A stretch of DNA of 15,177 nucleotides from JBKQWK01 sp052139595. GTDB taxonomy: Bacteria; Actinomycetota; Thermoleophilia; UBA2241. Of the stretch, positions 1 to 6,774 are shown piece after piece. The DNA is taken from NCBI GenBank assembly GCA_052139595.1, contig JBKQWK010000169.1:1-15177 (forward strand), given 5' to 3'. The number at the start of each line of letters is the position of its first letter. The first letter of the stretch is position 1. Under the pieces are notes generated by a model. The model was given only the letters and a program-made list of their open reading frames with translations, had not been told where the DNA came from and searched no databases. The translations under genes and the position numbers were made by a program.

Positions 1-1
1 C

Positions 2-346
2 GTCCCTCGCGTTCAGTTCGTTGAAGACAAACTCGAATTCCCGCCAGCCAACGCACTTGCCGAAAAGATCGCGGGTAATGTGCCCTGCCAGCAACATCGC
101 CAGAGGCGAGATCGCTCCGCGGAAGGCCTCGTCGGTCATCTCTGCGGCGGTCGACTGATTTACATCCGCCTCTAGGCCCAGCAGCAGCGGCGGCAGCCCG
201 AATGCATTGGCGACCATCCGGATCAGAAACTCCTGCCAGCTCAGCCGCATATCCGCATCCGTGCCCTGCGCGAAGCGCGACACCTCTGGTTTCTGCTCGG
301 TCGAGAGCAGCGGCACCCTCCCCGTTCCTTCTATCTCGTCCTGCCA
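2..346 (-). pseudogene. phage portal protein, C-terminal fragment
   Basis: Portal proteins form the dodecameric ring at the phage head vertex through which DNA is packaged. Translating the minus strand from the TGG at 346-344 gives about 115 uninterrupted residues beginning WQDEIEGTGRVPLLS. They include a hallmark stretch of the HK97-like portal core, an amphipathic helix followed by ANAFGLPPLLLG, then a polar helix (STAAEMTDEAF), SPLAMLL, HITRDLF and a terminal GWREFEFVFNEL. The frame is closed by a TGA at 379-377 and has no plausible start codon, so the N-terminal half of the protein is missing; the other end runs off the window. No other phage gene is visible. The frame differs from the HD-GYP frame that precedes it, so this is not a designed fusion. 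The portal identity rests on remembered family motifs, not a search. It may be a prophage remnant or an assembly chimera. Confidence 0.7.
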
Positions 347-1757
347 TGTCAGTGATCGCCTCGAGCTGAGCGCGGCTCATGCTGATAGCGGCTGAGTGCA
401 GCATGCCGGCGAAGGCCTGCGTGACATCGCTGCGCAGGCCCTCCAGCTCGGCTTCCTGGGCGCCGGGCGGCGCCATGTCGGCGACTGCCACGGCCACGAC
501 CTCATCGCCGGCGATGATTTCGGCGATGCCGCTCACCCAGGCGCCGAATTCGTCCACATAAAGCACGTTCGTGTCGTGGCGCACGCCGGCGAATCGCTCC
601 GGCAACTCCTCGTCGGCGAAGACTTCGTCGCCGATGTGGGACTGTTTGGACTCATCTTCTTCGGGGTCGACGACGAACGTGTATCGTTCGCCACTGCGCA
701 CCCGGGTCGTCAGGTAGCGAGTCGGAGGGTTGGCGTCGCGGATAGCCCGCAGGGCCGCGGCGAGTTCGACGTATTCGGGCCGCTGCTCGTCCTCGCGGCG
801 ACGCAGGAGAGCGTGCTTGGCAGGGTCAACGACGGTCGCCGCCCGCTCGGCGACCGTCGTGGCCAGGCGCTTGCGCTCGTACATTCCGTCGAGGACGCGC
901 AAAAATGCATCGACCATGCGCGGGTCAAACTGGTGATCGCTGCAGCGCTGCAGTTCGGCGCGCGCCTCGCCGTACTGCAAGGCGCGCTTGTACGGCCGGT
1001 CGAACGACATGGCGTCATAGGAATCAACGACGCACATGGCGCGGGCGATTTCGGGAATCTGCTCGCCCGCCAGACCATCCGGGTAACCGCCACCGTCGTA
1101 GCGCTCGTGATGGTGGCGTACGCCACCCACATACTCGGGCGCGAACAGCGGTTTGATGATATCGGCGCTGAACACCGGGTGCTGGCGCATGAGATCCCAC
1201 TCGCGATCGGTCAGTCGTCCCGACTTGAGCAGGATGCGGTCGCTGACGCCGATCTTGCCGACGTCGTGCAGATAGCCTGCTTCTTCAACCTTGCGCACGA
1301 CTTCGGCCGGCCAGGCGAGTTCTCGGGCCAGCAGCACCATGTACGCCGAGACGCGGGCGGCGTGGCCCAGCGTGTAGTAATCCTTGGCGTTGAGGGCCGT
1401 GCTCAAGGCCTTGAGGTTGCTCAGGTGCATGCGTTTGTCGTTGGCGTAGAGTTCGGCGTTGTCGATTGCCAGAGCGGCAGAGCGGCAGATAGCGGTGGCG
1501 GTGGCCATCTCGGCCTCGGTCCAGCGTCGCTCACGGCGGGTCTCGAGCAGCTCCAGCACGCCGATGACCCGGTCCTTGCTGATCAGCGGCATCGCCAGCT
1601 GACTCGTTTCGCCGTAGCTGTGCATGAACTCACGCTCAACCGCACTTAAGCGCGGATCGCTGGGGTTGTCGATGGCCACGGCGCGGCGCGTTTCAATGGC
1701 CGCGCCGAGGACGCCCCAGTCGGCGATCTTGAGGTCGCGACCCCGCCAGAGATCAAT
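347..1757 (-). pseudogene. second half of GAF7 plus HD-GYP phosphodiesterase, frameshifted from the upstream HTH-GAF gene
   Basis: HD-GYP domains hydrolyse the second messenger cyclic di-GMP. In this frame the sequence runs from IDLWRGRDLK through the second half of a GAF domain (ending AIDNAELYAN) into a complete HD-GYP domain. Visible motifs are YYTLGHAARVSAY, LHDVGKIGVSDRIL (the HD pair is encoded at 1268-1263), MRQHPVFSADII, HHHERYDGGGYPDGL (from 1115 downward), VVDSYDAM and DHQFDPRMVDAF, so all metal ligands look intact. A further region of about 150 residues follows, containing YVDEFGAWVSGIAEI and ending SRAQLEAITD. In related proteins I would expect a GGDEF domain after that linker (inference). 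The frame is offset by one base from the 1753-5316 gene and has no strong start of its own. By chance it stays open to position 1, but the residues left of about 346 do not look like protein. Domain call is firm; functional status is unclear. Confidence 0.8.
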
Positions 1758-4700
1758 CCGGCTCGTGGTCGAGCACGCTGACGATGCAGTGCAGGTGGTC
1801 GTTGGCGGCCAGCGTGTAGATGTCGCACGAAGGCGTGTCGACGATGGCACACAGCCGGCGCGCGGTCGTGAGGAGCACCTCGTCGAGGTCCAGCGACGAG
1901 GAAAACTCGATGCTCAGCTCGTTGACGAGCGAAAGCCGGGCGTTTTTCTCCTCCAGCTCGCGGTAGAGCGTCGCGTTGGCAATTGCGCCGGCGATCATCT
2001 GGCCCACACTCTTGATGAAGTCGACGTACTCGCCGTAGTCGCGCGGCTGTGTGTCAAAGATGTCGATGAGGCCGATCACCTGCTCGCCGGCGACCAGTGG
2101 TATGCACAACTCACTGCGAAAGCCAAATTCAGCGTAGGCGGCGCGCTCGTCGGCAGTCAGGCGCGGATCGCTGCTGTCGCTGACAATCATCAGCTCGCGC
2201 GTCGCTACCGCGATGGCCGTGGCCGGGAAGTCGTGCATGCGCAGCACACGACCGGCCACGGCCTTATCTACGCCGCGTACGTCCACGCTGACGAGGCAGC
2301 GCAGCTCGTCGTCCTGCAGCGTAAAGATGTCGCAATCAGCGACGCCGATGGCCGTGCGCAGGCGTTGGGCGACAGTCGTCAGCAGCAGGGCGAGGTCGTG
2401 GATCTGCGCTGCCAGACCACCAAGCTCGACCAGCTCTTTGAGGACGGCAGTCCTGTGGCTGAGCTGGTCGAGCAGCAGGGTGTTTTCCAGCGCCGTGGCC
2501 AGCATTCGTGTCGCTGTTTTGAGGAAGTCGAGGTACTCGCCGTAGTCCCGGGCTCGTGTGTCGCTGATGTCGATAAGTCCGTAAACGTCATCGTTGACGA
2601 TTAGTGGCACGCAGATTTCGCTGGCGAAGCCGAAGTCACGAAAGACGCGGCGTTCGTGATCGCTGAGCCGCGGGTCGTGACGGCTGGCAAGAACCAGCGT
2701 CTCGCGCGTCGCGATTGCCGCCACAGTCGACGGGTAGTTGCCCAGGTCAAGAAGGTTACCGGTGGTGCGTTCGTCGTATCCGCTGCGGTCAAAGCTGACA
2801 AGACAGCGAAGAGTGTCGTTCTCGAGACGAAAAATGTCGCAGTTGGCGCCGTCGACGATGGCGAGCAAGCGGCCGGCGACGGTGCGCAGGAGCAGATCGG
2901 TATCATGCGCTTCAGTGATCAGGCTGCCGAGTTCAACCAGTTCGCGCAGGATAACGCTGCGGCGTTCGATCTGCTCGAACAAGCCCGCGTTCTCGAGAGC
3001 GTTGGCGGCCACCTGGGCGAGACCGAGGATCAGCTCAAGATCGTCGGCGAAGTCGCGGGGCACGTAATCGCTGAGTTCGGCAAGGCCTATCACGCGCCCG
3101 CGGGCGATCAGTGGTATCGACGCCTGGCTCTGGTACCCCCACTTCTCCAGCGAGTAGCGGCCTTCTGGCGTGAGAATGGGATCATCAAGGCTGGCAGCAA
3201 CGGCGACGTGGCCCGTCTCGACGGCCAGCTTGCTGCACGGATAGCGCAGGAGAGGGATACAGACGCCGGCCCAGTCGGCGTCAAAGGCGCCGCCGTCGAA
3301 GCTGACCAGAGCGCGCAGAGTCTCGCCTTCGACGGCATAGATGTCGACCACCGGACTGTGCGTGAGATTGGCCAGGCGGCGCGCCACTGAGTGGAGTACT
3401 TCGTCCGTACTGAGCATGGCACTATCGTGCAGCCCGGCGTCGATGACGAGGGCGAAGTCATGGTTGCGACGCTGGAGCCGCGCTCCCCAGTCTGTTGTTG
3501 CTAGTATGGTAGTGATAAGAGAAGCGGCTACCTGGACGTCGTCGTCGAGCGTTGGGGCTGCCGAATCGGCAGCCCCCAGTTCGAGCAGGCCGACGACGTC
3601 GCGGCCGAAGGTGAGTGGGATCCACAGGCTGGCGGCGAGGCCGCGGGCGGCAAAACAGTGAGCGCGGCTTTCGTCGTTGAGGCGGGGATCGGCAAGAGTT
3701 GCCACCGTTTGCGGCCGCCGCTCGCCGACGGCCGCGGCGGCCGGGCCGCAGTCGCCGAGCGACCACAGGCTGTTCTCACGGTCAAACGTCGACCGATTGT
3801 GCTGCCAGGCGACGAGGGTGGTCGCGGCTTGGCCATCAACCTTGTGCACGGCACACAGATCGGCGTGGCCAGCATTGATAAGACGACGGACGATCGTGTG
3901 CAGCGTGCCCTCAATCGCGGTGTCGCGCGAGAGATCGAGCGCCGCCGCCGCGACTTCGTCGAGCTCGGCGGCGCGGGCAGTGAGGTGCTGGTGCGCATTG
4001 GCGCTGGCCAGCGCCAGCGCTGCCAGCGCTGCCAGTCCCTCGACGAGATTGCTCTCCACGGTGATGAACACGCGCTCTGGTTGCCGGTCATAAACCCGCA
4101 AGACGCCGAGAACCTGCTCACCCAGGGCAACGGGAACGGAGAGGAAGCTGCCGGTCGCCGCCGCCGCGCCCGCCGTTTCCGTTTGCGCCCCCGCCCCCGT
4201 GCCGCTGGCACGCTGCCGGGCGTCGTTGCTGCCCGCGACTTGCCGGTGGAGCGACCGTCGACCACGCACAATGGCGCTAACATCGGGCAGTTCGTCGAGG
4301 GTGTAGCGGCGGCCCTCGCCGCCGCGGTGTTTGTCGGGGTACTCGCTGGTGTACTCAGCCAGTACCGTCAAGGCGCAGCCATCGTCGACGAGCGCTAGGA
4401 TCTCGCAACCACTGGCGCTGAGCGCCTGCGTCGTCCGTTGGGCGATGGCTTGCAGGGTGTCCGCGAGGTTGGGCTGGTCCGGGCAGCCGTTGGCGCTGAA
4501 TGGTAACGTCGGTGCGGCTTCGCCGACGATGAGGCCGGGGTCGCGATCTTCGCCTGCTACGACCCCGGATTGCCCTGACCGGCGATGGGCGGCACTGTCT
4601 CTGCGGCCACCGGCGAGGACGGCGCCGGCTTGGCGCGCCATGAACTCGGTGAAGGCGATGTTTGGTCCCGTGAAGGTGCGCGGCAAGCGCGAATCGACAA

Positions 4701-5316
4701 GTTCCATGATGCCGATGATGCGGTCGTCTACGCGCAGCGGCTGTGTCACGATGGCCCGGTCGCCGTAACTGCGGTAAAGGGCCGCCTGGGCGGCATCAAT
4801 CACCGTTGTGTCGGCCAGATCGGCGATGACAATGCGTCGGCCTTCGCGTACGACTGCGGCGGCCAGTGGAGCCTCAGCCAGCGGTAGCGTTTCGCCGGGC
4901 GTCGCGTATCGGTGTGCGGCCGAGTCACTGTGCTCGACAAGAATTGTCAGGCGCGGGCCGTCTTCGACGGTGGCAATGAGGCAGGAACTCACGCCGAGGC
5001 CTTCGGCGGCGGCGCGAGCAACGACGGTTAGCGCGCTGCGCAGAGAATCGCCTTCTGGCGTCAGTCGTCGCTGCGCCCAGCTGGGAGCGGCCAGAGGACC
5101 ATGCGGGCCGGCGTTACTCTTGGCGGCCTGGGCGTCAAGCAGGAGTTCGACGTCACGGCGCTTGTAGCGGCGATGACCGCCGGTGCTGCGATAACAGACG
5201 AGTTTGCCCGAGTCGCTCCATCGGCGCAGGGTGTTGAGACTGACGCCGAGCATGGTCGCGGCGTCGCCGAGACGCAGCCACGTGGAGCCGTCGGCTCTTC
5301 CCACTCTGGTTCCCAT
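1753..5316 (-). CDS. BldC-like HTH plus tandem GAF domain regulator (N-terminal part of a frameshifted HD-GYP protein)
   Basis: A 1187-residue cytoplasmic sensor-regulator. Residues 11-62 form a MerR/BldC-type winged helix-turn-helix (WLRLGDAATMLGVSLNTLRRW, then a wing with STGGHRRY). GAF domains, small-molecule or redox sensor modules, follow at about 80-235, 280-445, 450-605, 620-775, 785-945 and 955-1115, joined by short helices. A seventh begins near 1125 (NELSIEFSSSLDLDEVL) and is cut by a TGA at 1755-1753. GAF5 and GAF6 share VLKELVELGGL/ILRELVELGSL and CDIF-LRCLVS, so they look like duplicates. GAF2 carries an Ala/Gly/Thr-rich insert at about 365-390. The ATG is chosen because AGGAG lies at 5324-5320 and the HTH begins directly after it. 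The rest of GAF7 and an HD-GYP domain continue in the next frame. The intact product would be about 1650 residues, coupling ligand sensing to DNA binding and c-di-GMP breakdown. Domain calls are firm; ligands are unknown. Confidence 0.85.
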   Translation of the reverse strand: MGTRVGRADGSTWLRLGDAATMLGVSLNTLRRWSDSGKLVCYRSTGGHRRYKRRDVELLLDAQAAKSNAGPHGPLAAPSWAQRRLTPEGDSLRSALTVVARAAAEGLGVSSCLIATVEDGPRLTILVEHSDSAAHRYATPGETLPLAEAPLAAAVVREGRRIVIADLADTTVIDAAQAALYRSYGDRAIVTQPLRVDDRIIGIMELVDSRLPRTFTGPNIAFTEFMARQAGAVLAGGRRDSAAHRRSGQSGVVAGEDRDPGLIVGEAAPTLPFSANGCPDQPNLADTLQAIAQRTTQALSASGCEILALVDDGCALTVLAEYTSEYPDKHRGGEGRRYTLDELPDVSAIVRGRRSLHRQVAGSNDARQRASGTGAGAQTETAGAAAATGSFLSVPVALGEQVLGVLRVYDRQPERVFITVESNLVEGLAALAALALASANAHQHLTARAAELDEVAAAALDLSRDTAIEGTLHTIVRRLINAGHADLCAVHKVDGQAATTLVAWQHNRSTFDRENSLWSLGDCGPAAAAVGERRPQTVATLADPRLNDESRAHCFAARGLAASLWIPLTFGRDVVGLLELGAADSAAPTLDDDVQVAASLITTILATTDWGARLQRRNHDFALVIDAGLHDSAMLSTDEVLHSVARRLANLTHSPVVDIYAVEGETLRALVSFDGGAFDADWAGVCIPLLRYPCSKLAVETGHVAVAASLDDPILTPEGRYSLEKWGYQSQASIPLIARGRVIGLAELSDYVPRDFADDLELILGLAQVAANALENAGLFEQIERRSVILRELVELGSLITEAHDTDLLLRTVAGRLLAIVDGANCDIFRLENDTLRCLVSFDRSGYDERTTGNLLDLGNYPSTVAAIATRETLVLASRHDPRLSDHERRVFRDFGFASEICVPLIVNDDVYGLIDISDTRARDYGEYLDFLKTATRMLATALENTLLLDQLSHRTAVLKELVELGGLAAQIHDLALLLTTVAQRLRTAIGVADCDIFTLQDDELRCLVSVDVRGVDKAVAGRVLRMHDFPATAIAVATRELMIVSDSSDPRLTADERAAYAEFGFRSELCIPLVAGEQVIGLIDIFDTQPRDYGEYVDFIKSVGQMIAGAIANATLYRELEEKNARLSLVNELSIEFSSSLDLDEVLLTTARRLCAIVDTPSCDIYTLAANDHLHCIVSVLDHEPD

Positions 5317-5441
5317 CGTCTCCTACCGGTCGGTATTGGAGCGAGCAAACATTACCAAATCTACAACCGGCACGCGAGCTGTGTGGGTGGCAAAGCCAAG
5401 CCCAACGAAGCGCGGGACCGGGGGCCGGCCAACTCTGCTCC

Positions 5442-5493
5442 CGAGGGCCGGGGGCAGAGTTGAGGGCCGTGCCGACCCTGCCCCCGGCCCTCG
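5442..5493 (-). terminator. GC-rich hairpin downstream of apbC
   Basis: Two perfectly complementary 16-nt arms (5442-5457 and 5478-5493, reading CGAGGGCCGGGGGCAG and its complement) enclose a 20-nt loop. They lie 53 nt beyond the apbC stop, before the next gene's promoter region. There is no U-tract, so it may stop transcription only in part or protect the mRNA 3' end. A second, shorter hairpin (AACTCTGC at 5431-5438 with GCAGAGTT at 5454-5461) shares bases with the left arm, so the two are mutually exclusive. The rest of the 5317-5546 gap should hold the promoter of the HTH-GAF gene, but I see no clear -35/-10 pair. Confidence 0.6.
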
Positions 5494-5546
5494 ACCTGGC
5501 CCGACCTCCGGCCCTGCCGAGCAGAGGGGGCTACTGGATCTCGACG

Positions 5547-6602
5547 CTACTCTGCATCGATGGCGGCCGCGATCTCGCGGAAGGCCGCGCCGACCGGCGA
5601 GGCTGGGTCCAGGGCCACCGGCTCGCCGCGATCGCCGCTCTGCCGCGTTTTCTCGTCAAGCGGCACGCTGCCGAGCAAACGGGCGCCGGTGATGCGGGCG
5701 ATTTCGGACGCTCCGCCTTGGCCGAAGATGTAGTGCTTCGTCTCGCACTGCGGGCAGACGAAGTAAGCCATGTTTTCGATGACTCCAAGCAAACTGTGCT
5801 CTGTCTTCTGCGCCATCTTGGCTGCCTTGACCGCGATGGTGCTCGCTGCCTCTTGCGGGGTCGTGACGATGATCATTTCGGCGGCCGGGATCATCTGCGC
5901 CAGGGTGAGCGCGATGTCACCGGTGCCTGGCGGCAGATCGACGAGCAGATAGTCGGGACTACCCCAGAACACGTCACCGAGAAACTGTTCGATCGCCCGT
6001 CCAAGCAAGGGACCGCGCCAGATTACGGGCTCGTTGTCGCTGAGAAAGAAGGCCATGGACATGATCTTGACGCCGTAGCGCTCCGGTGGCAGCAGTTTGC
6101 CACCATGGACGTCCGGTTTTACTGCCGGCAGGCCGAACATGAGGGGGATGGTCGGGCCGTAGACATCGGCGTCGATGAGCGCCACCTTCTTGCCGCGCTG
6201 AGCAAGTGCGACCGCCAGGTTGGCGGTGACGGTCGACTTGCCGACGCCGCCCTTGCCACTGGCAACGGCAATCGTGCGCGTGCACGAGCCTGGGCCAAAC
6301 AGTGATTCAACCAGTTCATGGCGCGAGGAAAGGCGGTTTGTCAATGCGTCTCGCTCGGCGCTGGTCATGGTGCCAAGTTGGACCTCAACTCGGCGCCCGC
6401 CGGCAATTGCCGCCAGTGCCTTCTCGGCGTCCGCCTGAATCTGGCTGCGCAGCGGGCAGGCCGCCACGGTGAGGACGACGGTGGCGGCGATGACGTTGTC
6501 GTCGACGACGATGTCGCGCACCATACCAAGTTCAACGATGCTCTTTTGCAGTTCCGGGTCCTGAACGCGCGCAAGCGCCCTCAGGACGTCGTTCTGGTCC
6601 AC
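5547..6602 (-). CDS. apbC: Mrp/ApbC-family iron-sulfur cluster carrier ATPase
   Basis: A 351-residue cytosolic P-loop ATPase of the Mrp/NBP35 family, which binds and hands over [4Fe-4S] clusters to apo-enzymes. Residues 1-80 form a MIP18/DUF59 domain (VQDPELQKSIVELGMV, then TVAACPLRSQI). The ATPase domain starts near 108 with the deviant Walker A SGKGGVGKST (115-124). The Mrp signature follows as ALIDADVYGPTIPLMFG, then the switch/Walker B region LLVDLPPGTGD (219-229), and CPQC (C283, C286), the cluster-bridging pair. Length and order are typical. The GTG start is supported by a GGAGG at 6614-6610, seven bases upstream. The gene is apparently monocistronic with its own upstream region. Cobalamin-dependent and other anaerobic pathways need many Fe-S enzymes, but nothing here links it to a specific client. 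ParA/MinD are related ATPases, but the CPQC and DUF59 domain argue for Mrp. Confidence 0.93.
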   Translation of the reverse strand: MDQNDVLRALARVQDPELQKSIVELGMVRDIVVDDNVIAATVVLTVAACPLRSQIQADAEKALAAIAGGRRVEVQLGTMTSAERDALTNRLSSRHELVESLFGPGSCTRTIAVASGKGGVGKSTVTANLAVALAQRGKKVALIDADVYGPTIPLMFGLPAVKPDVHGGKLLPPERYGVKIMSMAFFLSDNEPVIWRGPLLGRAIEQFLGDVFWGSPDYLLVDLPPGTGDIALTLAQMIPAAEMIIVTTPQEAASTIAVKAAKMAQKTEHSLLGVIENMAYFVCPQCETKHYIFGQGGASEIARITGARLLGSVPLDEKTRQSGDRGEPVALDPASPVGAAFREIAAAIDAE

Positions 6603-6696
6603 TATGAAGCCTCCGATCGGAGTTGGGTTGCGTCAGCTCGCGCGAGAGTTTCGTTCGGCTATCTGCGCTGATGTCACTGCATACTCTTCTCTTGCG

Positions 6697-6705
6697 ATTG
6701 TACCA
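6697..6705 (-). promoter_or_regulatory. extended -10 promoter candidate for apbC
   Basis: On the minus strand the sequence reads TGGTACAAT, a TGn motif followed by a 5/6 match to TATAAT. It lies about 95 nt upstream of the apbC GTG. No good -35 hexamer lies at the usual distance, as is common for extended -10 promoters. The parS-like palindrome sits about 35 bp further upstream. This is motif matching only. Confidence 0.4.
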
Positions 6706-6732
6706 AACGGTAAACCGCAGCCCGAGACCGAG

Positions 6733-6746
6733 GTTTCACGTGAAAC
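6733..6746. promoter_or_regulatory. parS-like ParB binding site
   Basis: GTTTCACGTGAAAC is a perfect 14-bp palindrome identical to the central 14 bases of the 16-bp chromosomal parS consensus TGTTTCACGTGAAACA. Only the outermost base on each side differs (G instead of T and A). ParB-CTP loads on such sites to organise and segregate the replication-origin region. The site is intergenic, between the histidine kinase stop and apbC. No ParA, ParB or other origin genes are in the window. The match is seen directly; ParB binding is inference. Confidence 0.7.
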
Positions 6747-6774
6747 GTATGTCTGCAGAGCTGCGGCTCGGCCG

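Noticed and set aside
1..346. Continuation of the HD-GYP reading frame to the window edge
   Set aside because: It is open but low-complexity (poly-Ala, Arg-rich); the alternative frame gives coherent portal protein, so the open HD-GYP frame is chance.
396..1649. Long plus-strand open frame (417 codons)
   Set aside because: It is antisense to the HD-GYP region, whose minus-strand frame carries all family motifs; the plus-strand translation shows no recognisable domain.
1753..1758. Programmed +1 ribosomal frameshift joining GAF7
   Set aside because: No slippery codon with good re-pairing, no internal Shine-Dalgarno at the right distance and no clear downstream structure; an indel is simpler.
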